59,910 nt of DNA, taken from positions 1 through 59,910 of the forward strand of contig JABJAL010000046.1 of NCBI GenBank assembly GCA_018669005.1, in the 5' to 3' direction. The position numbers were made by a program, and so were the translations under genes. The notes under the pieces are model-generated. The model ran no database searches and was not told the DNA's origin. It saw nothing but the letters and a program-made list of their open reading frames with translations. Shown one piece after another: positions 51,332 to 59,771 of the stretch. This stretch comes from Nitrospinaceae bacterium. Lineage in GTDB: Bacteria > UBA8248. Position 1 is the stretch's first letter. Every line of letters begins with the position of its first letter.

Positions 51332-52504
51332 TTAGATGAATCTTGCCAGCACCTGATTGGCGAGTAGCGTGCCACGCGGGGTGAGGCGAATTGTTCGATT
51401 ATCATGCTCAAGAAGTTTTTTGTCGATTAATTCCGTGAACACTTCACCGAATTTCTCTTCAGGATCTGCGCCGCATCTAGAGGCGATGTCGCCTAGTGAA
51501 ACTCCCTCCTTTAGCCGAAGACCGAGCATGAGCGCCTCGCCGATGGCTTTATTCGGATCTGTGACATCTTCTCCGCCCACCTCCGGATCGTCTTTGGATT
51601 CGATGTAGTGATCGGGTCGGGCGATGTTCCAGATGCGTTTTCCAGCGATGAGTGAGTGTGCACCTGCACCCAAGCCGAGATAGTCTCCCCTGAGCCAGTA
51701 GTTAAGGTTATGCCTGCATCTAAAGCCCTTGCGGGCGAAATTGCTAATCTCGTAGCGCTCGTACCCCGCTGCCGACAGCAGGCGGTCCCGCATCTCCCAC
51801 ATTTCGAGTGCGGTGTCCTCGTCGGGAAGGCCGGCGAGCTCTCCCCTGCCGTGAAGCGCCCCGAAGTTGGTGCCTGGCTCGATGGTGAGTTCGTAGGCGG
51901 AGATGTGTTCCGGGCCGAGGGCCAGGGCGCTCTCGACATCTGCGGTGGCCTGGGCAAGAGATTGAAACGGTGTTCCGAACATCAGATCGAGAGAGACATT
52001 TGAAAATCCGGCACGGCGAGTCGAATGGAAAGCCTCGCGGGCCTCATTTCCCGTGTGGACGCGCTCAAGGCGACTGAGTATTTCATCGTTGAATGACTGC
52101 ATCCCAATGCTGATGCGATTGAACCCTGCTCCTCGGAGGGCCTCGAAGCGCTCGCACTCCGCCGCACCAGGATTCGCCTCTAGGGTGATTTCGGCCTCGG
52201 GGGAGAGTTTGAATGTGTCTTGAATTGTTTCAAGTATGCGGATGGTTTCAGGTTCAGGAAAAAGCGATGGGGTGCCGCCGCCGAAAAAGACCGTATCGAC
52301 GGCGGTGCCAGCTAGGCCTAGACGCTCTGCTCTGCACTCGATCTCCCGGATAAGCGATGTCCCATAGGTGGTGGCCCAATTCTCGTCCACGTGTCCCATG
52401 TTTAGCAGTTTGTCCACTGCGTATGAATTGAAGTCGCAATACCCGCATTTATGGATGCAGAAAGGGATATGGATATAAAGGGATAGTTGTTTCGGCTCTT
52501 TCAT
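51332..52504 (-). CDS. hemW: Radical SAM haem chaperone HemW
   Basis: 390 residues. LSLYIHIPFCIHKCGYCDFNSYAV gives the C-x3-C-x2-C cluster motif; VDTVFFGGGTPSLF and ITLEANPG are the SAM-binding motifs. RISIGMQSFNDEIL and LDLMFGTPFQSL are typical of the HemN/HemW group, and the C-terminal winged-helix LTPRGTLLANQVL completes it. HemW delivers haem to respiratory proteins and lacks coproporphyrinogen oxidase activity; the older HemN label is the alternative. It converges with rqcH across 18 bp. Confidence 0.92.
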   Translation of the reverse strand: MKEPKQLSLYIHIPFCIHKCGYCDFNSYAVDKLLNMGHVDENWATTYGTSLIREIECRAERLGLAGTAVDTVFFGGGTPSLFPEPETIRILETIQDTFKLSPEAEITLEANPGAAECERFEALRGAGFNRISIGMQSFNDEILSRLERVHTGNEAREAFHSTRRAGFSNVSLDLMFGTPFQSLAQATADVESALALGPEHISAYELTIEPGTNFGALHGRGELAGLPDEDTALEMWEMRDRLLSAAGYERYEISNFARKGFRCRHNLNYWLRGDYLGLGAGAHSLIAGKRIWNIARPDHYIESKDDPEVGGEDVTDPNKAIGEALMLGLRLKEGVSLGDIASRCGADPEEKFGEVFTELIDKKLLEHDNRTIRLTPRGTLLANQVLARFI

Positions 52505-52583
52505 ATCGCGTGTCCGGTCATGTTGTTAAGGATTAATTCTCCTTGGTAAGATAGGGGACCACTAACAAGGAAGGGGTCCACCG

Positions 52584-54152
52584 TTGCCGATTCGGAATCT
52601 TACCACCGAGGAGCGTTATCAGGGCATCCTGCGCATCGACAGGGTGTTGAACTCAAGTCTCGATCTTGACGTGGTGCTCGGTCGTGTTGCAACCGAGCTA
52701 AAGGCTATTTTACCTCTCGACCACGTTGCCCTGCTCTTAATTAACTCTGATGAAAAAAGCTACACCTGGGCCAATATCACCTCGGGCGGAGAGGAGGGGG
52801 TGGATCTTCCGGACAAAGATATCCCCCTTGAGGGCGGAACGCTCGGCTGGTTTATCGAGCATCGATCTGAGGTGCCTTATGTAATTTATCAGGATCTTCT
52901 TCGGGAGCGCCCGTTTGCCGAGGATGAAATTGTTTTCCAGCGCGGCATTCGGAGTGGTGTGCGCGTTCCTCTTATTATCGAGGATGAGGTGTTTGGAGAA
53001 CTCGCGGTGGCGAGTTTTGAGCCTAATTGTTTTACCGAGGAGATGGCTCAATTTCTCTCCGATGTTGCGCCGCACATTGCTACGGCTGTGGCGAACGCCC
53101 GGGCGTATGCCACGCTTCAGGCCAGCCAGGAAAATCTTCATAAAGAGGCTCTTTTGCTTCGGAGCGAGTTGAAGTTTTTCTCGGAGACAGATTTTGTGGG
53201 CTCAAGCCGGGGGATGGCCGATCTTAAGGATATGATACGGCGGGTGGCCCAGACCGAAGTGACGGTGCTTATTCTGGGCGAGACAGGAACGGGAAAAGAA
53301 CTAGTGGCTCATGCCATACATAATTTGAGTGCGCGGCGCGAAAAGTTGATGGTGAAAGTAAATTGCGCGGCGCTTCAGGACACGCTTTTGCTAAGTGAGT
53401 TGTTTGGCCACGAAAAGGGGTCTTTCACTGGTGCGGTGGAAAGGAAGATCGGTCGGTTCGAGCTGGCCCACCAGGGCACTATTTTTCTTGACGAAATTGG
53501 CGAGTTACCGATGGAGGCTCAAGTTAAGGTGCTCCGGGTGATGCAGGAGCGTGAATTTGAGCGTGTAGGGGGGACGCGGACTATTCAGGCCGATACCCGG
53601 ATCGTTACTGCTACGAACCGTGATTTGGAGGCGGAGGTTGAGAACGGTCGATTCCGGCAAGATTTGTTTTTCCGCCTTAACGTTATACCAATCCGGGTGC
53701 CTCCGCTGAGGGAGAGAAAAGAAGATATCCTAGATTTGGTTGAGCATTTTGTTCGAAAATATGGGCCCGGAATGAACCGGCTCATCAAGAGAATAGATCC
53801 GAGGGCAATGGAGCGGCTGATGCGCTACGATTGGCCGGGAAATGTGCGTGAGCTGGAAAATGTTGTGGAGCGCGGGTTGGTCCTGGGTTCGGGAGATACC
53901 TTGCGTTTTAATAAACAATTATTGGGAGATCCTCAGGCAGCCCGCCCCGATACTGAGGAATTTTCCACGATGGAAGGGCATGAGCGAAGTTATATTTTAA
54001 AAGTACTTGAACGAACGGGCGGAGTTGTCTCGGGTGAAAAGGGGGCGGCAAAGATACTGGACATGAAACCAACAACGCTTCAAAGCAGGATGAAAAAATT
54101 GGGGATAAAGCCTCAGAAAAGCTACGGCGTTGTGGAAGATGTGGCTGGCTAG
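52584..54152 (+). CDS. Sigma-54-dependent transcriptional activator (GAF-AAA+-Fis)
   Basis: 522 residues from a TTG start after AAGGAAGGGG. A GAF sensor lies at about 20-165 ([40 protein letters not shown]). The AAA+ domain (about 205-430) has Walker A GETGTGKE, loop 1 [12 protein letters not shown] (GSFTGA where most have GAFTGA), Walker [11 protein letters not shown] and [19 protein letters not shown]. The C-terminal Fis-type helix-turn-helix ends [20 protein letters not shown]. Its layout resembles FhlA/NorR-type activators; the ligand is unknown. A good sigma-54 promoter lies 635 bp downstream. Confidence 0.92.
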   Translation: MPIRNLTTEERYQGILRIDRVLNSSLDLDVVLGRVATELKAILPLDHVALLLINSDEKSYTWANITSGGEEGVDLPDKDIPLEGGTLGWFIEHRSEVPYVIYQDLLRERPFAEDEIVFQRGIRSGVRVPLIIEDEVFGELAVASFEPNCFTEEMAQFLSDVAPHIATAVANARAYATLQASQENLHKEALLLRSELKFFSETDFVGSSRGMADLKDMIRRVAQTEVTVLILGETGTGKELVAHAIHNLSARREKLMVKVNCAALQDTLLLSELFGHEKGSFTGAVERKIGRFELAHQGTIFLDEIGELPMEAQVKVLRVMQEREFERVGGTRTIQADTRIVTATNRDLEAEVENGRFRQDLFFRLNVIPIRVPPLRERKEDILDLVEHFVRKYGPGMNRLIKRIDPRAMERLMRYDWPGNVRELENVVERGLVLGSGDTLRFNKQLLGDPQAARPDTEEFSTMEGHERSYILKVLERTGGVVSGEKGAAKILDMKPTTLQSRMKKLGIKPQKSYGVVEDVAG

Positions 54153-54156
54153 TTGC

Positions 54157-54637
54157 TCATGATGCTTTTTTAAAGTTTGGAAATTTAGGTCCGTTTTCAA
54201 ATTTGTTCATAGAGATATTTTCCTCCGCTTCAAGAGTGGCACTGAACGCTTTTACAATTTCAGGGTCGTTTGCCATGGCGATGGCCTCTAGTCTGTCTTG
54301 ATTCGTTTTTCTGATTTTTTGAGCCAAGTCAGATTTTTTTTGAAATATACTGAAGCCGAATAGCCATTTTCGTTTTTGGGTTGTCAGGTATGGCCGTGAG
54401 GACTTTGCTAACTTCATCGTATTTTCCCTCCAAATAGAAATAATATTTTCCAACGCAATAGAAATTTAACCCCAGGCTCGTCGCTCTGGCAGTGACCCGG
54501 GTTACTAACCCAGACGATTGAGGCGGTCTGGAGTGCTCAGCTACTGCCTGTGTGGTGGATGAGGGAATTGTGTGCATTCCGCTTCTGCGGATTGGGTGGC
54601 GCCCAGATGTATAGCGCCCCTGGTCTTGATGAGTCAC
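54157..54637 (-). pseudogene. Frameshifted short gene with a TPR-like segment
   Basis: Two minus-strand frames join into one plausible product across a run of eight A. The first (to about 54330) reads GLNFYCVGKYYFYLEGKYDE, then VLTAIPDNPKTKMAIRLQYISKK. The second reads SDLAQKIRKTNQDRLEAIAMANDPEIVK, ending FPNFKKAS at 54157. One extra A would restore the frame. The codon arrangement also offers A-AAA-AAA slippage. It is convergent with the sigma-54 activator gene, 5 bp away. The N-terminus is uncertain, because the frame upstream of about 54490 looks unlike protein. Confidence 0.45.
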
Positions 54638-54940
54638 AGAAGAGTGCGTTTTACGAAGAGCATAGAAAACGCAAATGTCGCGAAATGACGATATGTCGTA
54701 ATATCTCCTGGCGGTTCAGCCTGGAAACTCTCGCCACAAACCGTGTAAATAATTGAATAATAAAGACATATATCCGAACGTGTATTTGGCACCCAAGTTG
54801 CAATTTAGGGGGTTGAGTAACAATTAGCTCCCAAATCCGTTTTGGGGATATGTTAGCGCCGGATCGAGATATTCGCTAGCCCAGATGAAACGGATAAGAG
54901 CTCTAGAAAGATACCGAACTGGCAAGGAGGAGATTGAACT
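54638..54940 (+). other. Regulatory intergenic region before the stress-protein unit
   Basis: About 300 bp without a credible gene. It contains the palindrome ACGATATGTCGT at 54688-54699 and two TGTCG direct repeats (54676 and 54694), about 90-110 bp upstream of a sigma-54 promoter at 54786, which is where an activator's enhancer sites would lie. An untranslated leader of about 125 bases follows. No terminator is seen. Confidence 0.45.
54786..54802 (+). promoter_or_regulatory. Sigma-54 (-24/-12) promoter
   Basis: TTGGCACCCAAGTTGCA matches the consensus TTGGCAC-N5-TTGCA with GG and GC separated by exactly 10 bases. It reads toward the genes at 54941, 55205 and 55410. The sigma-54 activator encoded at 52584-54152 is the obvious candidate regulator. 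Confidence 0.75.
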
Positions 54941-55183
54941 ATGTCGTATTTAGAATTTTTTATTATGGCGATGCTCGCTCCAATAGCGGTGTGGGCGGCC
55001 CTTTTGGCAATGATGGCACGAGAGGCGGGAGCGGCGAGGCATCGCTCGCCCGTAACTTCAGTTGCTGTGATGTCTGCCTCGCGTGGAGATTATGTTCTTG
55101 ATGGGATTGAGGCGGCACACGCTGAAACTCGTCGTGTAAATGCTCTTTATGAGGAAGACTTTAACTATCACCGAGCCGCTTAA
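54941..55183 (+). CDS. Small membrane protein of unknown function
   Basis: 80 residues, preceded by a near-perfect AAGGAGGAG ten bases upstream. Residues 5-27 form one transmembrane helix (FFIMAMLAPIAVWAALLAMMA); the rest is soluble, with a RHRSPVT stretch and an acidic, His-containing end (EAAHAETRRVNALYEEDFNYH). It is the first gene after the sigma-54 promoter. I recognise no family. Confidence 0.65.
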   Translation: MSYLEFFIMAMLAPIAVWAALLAMMAREAGAARHRSPVTSVAVMSASRGDYVLDGIEAAHAETRRVNALYEEDFNYHRAA

Positions 55184-55204
55184 GACTTGATGGAGGTATG
55201 ACTC

Positions 55205-55345
55205 ATGGAATTTTTGGGTCTGATTGTATTTGTTTCAATTTTTACAATGGAGTTTTTTGTTGCCTATGAGGTGGATGATGAGCCCCAAAGGTTGATTGAG
55301 GTAAGGCGGCACTCGGATTGGAGTGGTCTTGTACCTCTGATTTGA
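55205..55345 (+). CDS. Very small membrane protein of unknown function
   Basis: 46 residues, too short for most gene lists. GGAGG lies eight bases before the ATG. The first 20 residues are one hydrophobic helix (FLGLIVFVSIFTMEFFVA), and the tail is acidic then basic (YEVDDEPQRL, EVRRHSD). It lies 21 bp after the 80-residue membrane protein gene and 64 bp before the universal stress protein gene, so the three probably share a transcript. Confidence 0.55.
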   Translation: MEFLGLIVFVSIFTMEFFVAYEVDDEPQRLIEVRRHSDWSGLVPLI

Positions 55346-55409
55346 AAATTAGGTTGTTCTGAAAATTTGACTCTGTTCATAAATCGGGAGTCAACTAAAG
55401 GAGAAAGAG

Positions 55410-55871
55410 ATGCAATCAAAAGTTCTGATACCATTGGATGGTTCTGAGAGCGCAGAGTTGGCAGTAGAAGAGGCCCTTGAATTGTCCTCTGCCTGGAAGT
55501 CTGTACATTTGATTCTGGTCGATAGTTCGCCCTATCAGGCCCGACAGCTGGAGGGTTACACCATCTATGCTGATCAGTATGCTGAAATTCGAAAGCAGTC
55601 GGGAATGGCCTATCTTCAGCCGTTTAAAGAAAGGCTTGAGGCTGTAGGCCTTGAGGTAAGTACTTCGGTTGTTTTTGGCGATCCCGTTCAGGTTATCGTT
55701 AAATCAGCTCATAAGAATAATTCTGAACTTCTAATTATCGGTGAAAGTGGAAGCAGTTGGTTTGAGCGCCACGCCGGTTTGAGTAAATATGCGCCCCGAT
55801 TGTCTCGTCAACTCGAAGCTGCTGTTATCACGGTTCAGGGCAACAAAAAGAAAGTTAAAGCAGCGGCCTGA
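55410..55871 (+). CDS. Universal stress protein (UspA family)
   Basis: 153 residues, preceded by AAAGGAG. The opening KVLIPLDGSESAELAVEEAL and the ending AVITVQG are typical of the Usp fold. The ATP-loop IIGESGSSWFERHAGLSKYAP follows G-x2-G-x8-G-L-S, close to the ATP-binding pattern G-x2-G-x9-G-S. These are cytoplasmic stress and nucleotide-binding proteins. It is the last gene before a strong terminator and probably the third gene of the sigma-54-dependent unit. Confidence 0.88.
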   Translation: MQSKVLIPLDGSESAELAVEEALELSSAWKSVHLILVDSSPYQARQLEGYTIYADQYAEIRKQSGMAYLQPFKERLEAVGLEVSTSVVFGDPVQVIVKSAHKNNSELLIIGESGSSWFERHAGLSKYAPRLSRQLEAAVITVQGNKKKVKAAA

Positions 55872-55893
55872 CAATAATAGAGATAAAGTGGTT

Positions 55894-55923
55894 AAGCGGC
55901 CTCATTCTGAGGCCGCTTTTTTT
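55894..55923 (+). terminator. Rho-independent terminator after the Usp gene
   Basis: GCGGCCTCA (55896-55904) pairs perfectly with TGAGGCCGC (55908-55916) around TTC, with AA/TT extending the stem, followed by TTTTTTT to 55923. It closes the unit that starts at the sigma-54 promoter. Confidence 0.92.
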
Positions 55924-56098
55924 ATTTAATAGAATATCTGCAAGGAGAAAACGAAATAATAATCGTATCTGGTTTGAATTTTAAGGGTTTGTGCTGTTAA
56001 TTCGGGATATTCTTAATCTTATATCGCTTTGCTCGCTGTGTTTAATATTTCTTTTGATTGTTATGATGGAATCATATCGAATTTGAAGGGAATTTAAA

Positions 56099-56998
56099 TT
56101 GCGACTAATTATTTTATGTCGGGATGAATCCTTGCATGGGGTTCGCCGCATCGCAGAGGAGGCGCGTCGACGACGTCATCGGGTTCGGATACTCGATCCT
56201 TATCGGTTTCTTCTTAAGATTGACGGCGATGTGCTCTCTCTCGACTTTAAGGGTAGGCCTTTCTCGGGTGGGGATGTTTTCATGGCCCGCCTCGGCGCTG
56301 GAATTTCTGATCATTCCCTCGCCCTTGTCCATCATTTTGTGATGGCCGGAAATCTTGTAATCAATTCTGCTGATGCACTTGAAAATTCCCGAGATAAACT
56401 CCGCACGGCACAATTATTGGCCCGAGCCGGACTGCCTGCGCCACGTACTGCGTTCGCACCTGATCCGGATTATCTGATTCGCGCTTTTAAAGCTGTGGGA
56501 GGACCGCCTGTAGTGATGAAATTACCTCGCAGCACACAGGGGCGCGGTGTCATGTTTGCCGATAGCTGTAAGGAGGCGCAGTCCATTGCAGATACAATGT
56601 GGGCTCTTGAGCGAGATGTCATCGTTCAGGAATTTATTGATTCTGCAAAAGGGTCGGATTTGCGAATTATTGTAGTCGGGGGAATGGCGATTGGCGCAGT
56701 TCGCCGGCGAGCCTCGAAAGAGGAGTTCCGCTCTAATCTCCACCGAGGGGGATCAACCCGCCGTGCCCGTCTGACGAAGGAGGAGGCGAGCCTGGCTGAA
56801 AACGCAGCGGCTGTGTGTGGATTAGATATCGCCGGAGTTGATTTGCTCGAGGCAGATGAAGGACTCAAGGTGCTTGAAGTTAACGCTGCTCCTGGATTTG
56901 AGGGGTTCGAGCGAGCTGGTGGGCTCAATGTGCCTTCCCGAATTGTCGAATATTTAGAAATGCGATGGCGGGACTGGCGGGGCGATTTAAAAAAATGA
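56099..56998 (+). CDS. RimK-like ATP-grasp ligase
   Basis: 299 residues from a TTG start with GAAGGGA seven bases upstream. ATP-grasp features: SRDKLRTAQLLARAGLPAPRT, PPVVMKLPRSTQGRGVMFADS, IVQEFIDSAKGSDLRIIVVGG and AGVDLLEADEGLKVLEVNAAPGFEG, with the Mg/ATP-binding Glu and Asn at the end. This is the RimK/alpha-L-glutamate ligase type. RimK adds glutamates to ribosomal S6, but relatives make lysine, coenzyme F420 or mycosporine-like products. It is 105 bp before proA. Confidence 0.87.
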   Translation: MRLIILCRDESLHGVRRIAEEARRRRHRVRILDPYRFLLKIDGDVLSLDFKGRPFSGGDVFMARLGAGISDHSLALVHHFVMAGNLVINSADALENSRDKLRTAQLLARAGLPAPRTAFAPDPDYLIRAFKAVGGPPVVMKLPRSTQGRGVMFADSCKEAQSIADTMWALERDVIVQEFIDSAKGSDLRIIVVGGMAIGAVRRRASKEEFRSNLHRGGSTRRARLTKEEASLAENAAAVCGLDIAGVDLLEADEGLKVLEVNAAPGFEGFERAGGLNVPSRIVEYLEMRWRDWRGDLKK

Positions 56999-57103
56999 GA
57001 ATTGCGGGGCTCGGGTCACAGCCCCTATAATTTAAACCTTGTTTGAGACCGGATTTAAAAAATTACGAAACAATCTGGACGCGTACCTGGGAGATATATT
57101 TAA

Positions 57104-58426
57104 ATGGCCGATATAGAAGCAATTTGCTCGGGGGCTCGTCATGCGGCGCTTGTGCTGGCCCCCATGTCATTAAAAGAGCGAAATGATGCTCTTGAGGCCA
57201 TGGCATTTGCGATTGAGGCCAAGTCGGCCAAAATTTTGGAAGCCAACGCCGCCGATCTTAAGGCAGCTGAAGCGGCCCTTGCCTCTGGGGAAATGTCCCA
57301 ATCAGTATTTAAACGCTTGGCACTTAACGAGGCTAAAATTGGCGAGATGGCGCGAGGTATCCGAGCTGTTGCTGCTCTTTCCGACCCCTTGGGAAGCATT
57401 AGCTACGCTACGCTTTTGGATGATGGGCTTCGTCTTGTCAGGGTGGGTTGCCCGCTTGGTGTGATCGCCGCAATTTTTGAATCTCGACCCGATGCTTTGG
57501 TTCAAATAGCGTCGCTTTGTGTTAAGTCTGGAAACGTGGCTATCTTGAAGGGTGGTCGGGAGGCAATCCATAGCAATAGGAAGCTAACCGAAGTCCTGCG
57601 CCAGGCAATTTCGAAAGCGGGAAATATTCCCGCAGATGCGATTCAGCAGGTCGAGGCACGTGAAGATATTGCCGCTCTTTTGTCTCGTGATGACTCAATC
57701 GATCTGATTATCCCTCGTGGCAGCAATGAATTTGTGGCACACATCAAGGAGCATTCTCGTATACCTGTTCTCGGGCATGCCGACGGTATTTGTCACATTT
57801 ATGTGGACAAAGCAGCCGATATCGAAATGGCGATTAACCTGGCCGTGGATTCAAAAACACAATATGTTGCTGTATGTAATGCTATCGAGACGATGCTTGT
57901 TCATCGGGACGTTGCGCTGGATTTTCTGCCCCGGGTAGCTGAGGCCCTAATGGCGAGGGGAGTGGAAGTCCGGGGCTGCGAGCTGACGCGGAAGATACTG
58001 CCCGAAGCCGTTGTGGCCAAGGAGTTGGACTGGAAAAGCGAATATCTCGATCTGATACTTTCGATCCGTGTGGTGGCGGGTCCAGAGGACGCCATAGCCC
58101 ATATAAATAATTATGGTTCGCGCCATACCGAAGCTATTGTAACCAAAGACGAGGGGATTGCCCGGTTGTTTCTTGATCGCGTAGATGCAGCGAGTGTCAT
58201 GTGGAACGCATCGACGCGCTTTGCCGATGGATACCGTTTCGGACTGGGCGCCGAGGTGGGAATTGCCACCGATAAAATCCATGCGCGTGGTCCGGTGGGT
58301 CTCGAAGGTCTGACCATCTACAAATATCAGCTTATAGGCGATGGCCATGTCGTTTCAGATTACTCGGGAGAAAATGCCAAGCCTTTCCTCCATCGCCCTC
58401 TTCCACTTGGCGATGAAGCCCAATAA
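57104..58426 (+). CDS. proA: Glutamate-5-semialdehyde dehydrogenase (gamma-glutamyl phosphate reductase)
   Basis: 440 residues, about full length. The signature block includes ANAADLKAAEA, RVGCPLGVIAAIFESRPDAL, KGGREAIHSN, DLIIPRGSNEF and HADGICHIYVDKAAD. The catalytic Cys is in YVAVCNAIETML and GLEGLTIYKYQL ends the fold. It reduces gamma-glutamyl phosphate in proline synthesis. proB is not adjacent. It follows the RimK-like ligase and precedes a small cytochrome gene by 17 bp. Confidence 0.95.
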   Translation: MADIEAICSGARHAALVLAPMSLKERNDALEAMAFAIEAKSAKILEANAADLKAAEAALASGEMSQSVFKRLALNEAKIGEMARGIRAVAALSDPLGSISYATLLDDGLRLVRVGCPLGVIAAIFESRPDALVQIASLCVKSGNVAILKGGREAIHSNRKLTEVLRQAISKAGNIPADAIQQVEAREDIAALLSRDDSIDLIIPRGSNEFVAHIKEHSRIPVLGHADGICHIYVDKAADIEMAINLAVDSKTQYVAVCNAIETMLVHRDVALDFLPRVAEALMARGVEVRGCELTRKILPEAVVAKELDWKSEYLDLILSIRVVAGPEDAIAHINNYGSRHTEAIVTKDEGIARLFLDRVDAASVMWNASTRFADGYRFGLGAEVGIATDKIHARGPVGLEGLTIYKYQLIGDGHVVSDYSGENAKPFLHRPLPLGDEAQ

Positions 58427-58443
58427 TCAGGAAGCCGACCCGA

Positions 58444-58773
58444 ATGAATAAAATTCTTATGGCACTATTTAGCCTGGGCGCAATTGCGCTTTTGATCACT
58501 CTTTATATTTTTCGCCAGGGTGGGATGACCACCTCTCCTGAGGGCTTGGCAAAATTAACATCCCCTATTTTGTTCCAGCAGGCGTGTTCCCAGTGCCACG
58601 GCAAAAACGGCGAAGGTGTGAAAAGTCTCACCCCGCCGCTCAAGGGCCGTGGCCTACCAATGGCCTACGTTAGATTACAAATTTATAAAGGAAGTCAGAA
58701 AATGCCGGCGTTTCCATTTATTAAGGGCGAAACGCTGGATCGGTTGGCGAAATATGTCACAGAGTTAAAGTAG
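58444..58773 (+). CDS. Small c-type cytochrome
   Basis: 109 residues. Residues 3-23 form an N-terminal hydrophobic segment (ILMALFSLGAIALLITLYIF) that anchors or exports it. The haem site is C-S-Q-C-H in ACSQCHGKNGEG, and the Met in KMPAFPFIKG is the likely sixth ligand. It is a periplasmic electron carrier. It is preceded by proA and followed by the amidohydrolase-like gene, but a functional link to either is only a guess. Confidence 0.87.
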   Translation: MNKILMALFSLGAIALLITLYIFRQGGMTTSPEGLAKLTSPILFQQACSQCHGKNGEGVKSLTPPLKGRGLPMAYVRLQIYKGSQKMPAFPFIKGETLDRLAKYVTELK

Positions 58774-58808
58774 GTGTTATTTCTTTCAAACTAAAGGGAG
58801 ATTTTGAA

Positions 58809-59771
58809 ATGCAGAAAATCATACTTAAGTTGAAAGTTTTCCCCCTACTCATATTTCTATTTGTTCTTGCGCAGCCCCCCGTCACGATAGCCGCAGAATT
58901 GTACTTCGTTGATGCACATAGCCAGATGGATGATGGTGTCGATCAAAAAACGGTCATTAAATTAATGGATCAAGGCGGCGTTTATCGGACTATTCTAGCC
59001 GCCCGGCAAGGCAGAAGTCCTAAGGATGTCATTAAATTCAATAGTGCCTACCCTGAGAGAATCATTCCTTCAGTTACAACCAAAAAATGGGGTTATGCTC
59101 AACCGTTAGAATCTCGTCATAAAAAATATTATAGAGCTCTCAGGAATCAGTTAAAATCCGGTAGATTTAGGGCAATGGCTGAAGTTTTGATGTGGCATGA
59201 CGGTTGTCCAAACGATAAATGCCCCTCGATTATTGTGCGCGCCAATGACAAAAGGGTGCGGGCCGCGCTGAAGGGCGCTCTGGCCAATGAATGGCCGTTT
59301 GTTGTTCATATCGAATTTGGCAGTCTCCCAGGTTCTTCGTTCAAAAACTTTATGGATGACTTAAAAGGGATGCTCGATGCAAATCCAGATCATCCTTTTT
59401 CCCTGATTCACATGGGCCAACTTGAACACGCCGAAGTCCAAAAATTAATCAAAGCCCATAAAAATATTTATTTTCTGGCCGCGCACGCTAATCCATTCGC
59501 CGTTGCCGCAGCCAAGGGTATTAAGCCATGGGTCGATTTGTTCGAGGAGAAAAAATTTGCTCCCCCTTGGCGAAAGCTCATTCTTGAACATCCCGACCGC
59601 TTCATATTCGCCCTAGATAACGTCTGGGGTGAGAAGCATTGGGTCACCGATATGTATATGTCCCAGATCAATATTTGGCGAAGCGCCCTATCAGATCTAC
59701 CGGAAAATGTGGCCAATGCCGTCGCACACGGCAATGCCGAGCGTCTATGGAAAATCTCGCCCAAACCTTGA
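58809..59771 (+). CDS. Exported amidohydrolase-like TIM-barrel protein
   Basis: 320 residues with a signal peptide (LLIFLFVLAQPPVTIAA) ending near residue 29. The barrel pattern of amidohydrolase-2 types is visible: YFVDAHSQMDDG at the start, FVVHIEFGS, FSLIHMGQLEHAEVQKL, YFLAAHAN, FIFALDNVWGEKHW and AVAHGNAERLWKI. The first metal motif is D-A-H-S-Q rather than D-x-H-x-H, so one ligand is replaced. It is probably periplasmic. Substrate and activity cannot be given. A GGGAGA site lies before the ATG. Confidence 0.65.
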   Translation: MQKIILKLKVFPLLIFLFVLAQPPVTIAAELYFVDAHSQMDDGVDQKTVIKLMDQGGVYRTILAARQGRSPKDVIKFNSAYPERIIPSVTTKKWGYAQPLESRHKKYYRALRNQLKSGRFRAMAEVLMWHDGCPNDKCPSIIVRANDKRVRAALKGALANEWPFVVHIEFGSLPGSSFKNFMDDLKGMLDANPDHPFSLIHMGQLEHAEVQKLIKAHKNIYFLAAHANPFAVAAAKGIKPWVDLFEEKKFAPPWRKLILEHPDRFIFALDNVWGEKHWVTDMYMSQINIWRSALSDLPENVANAVAHGNAERLWKISPKP

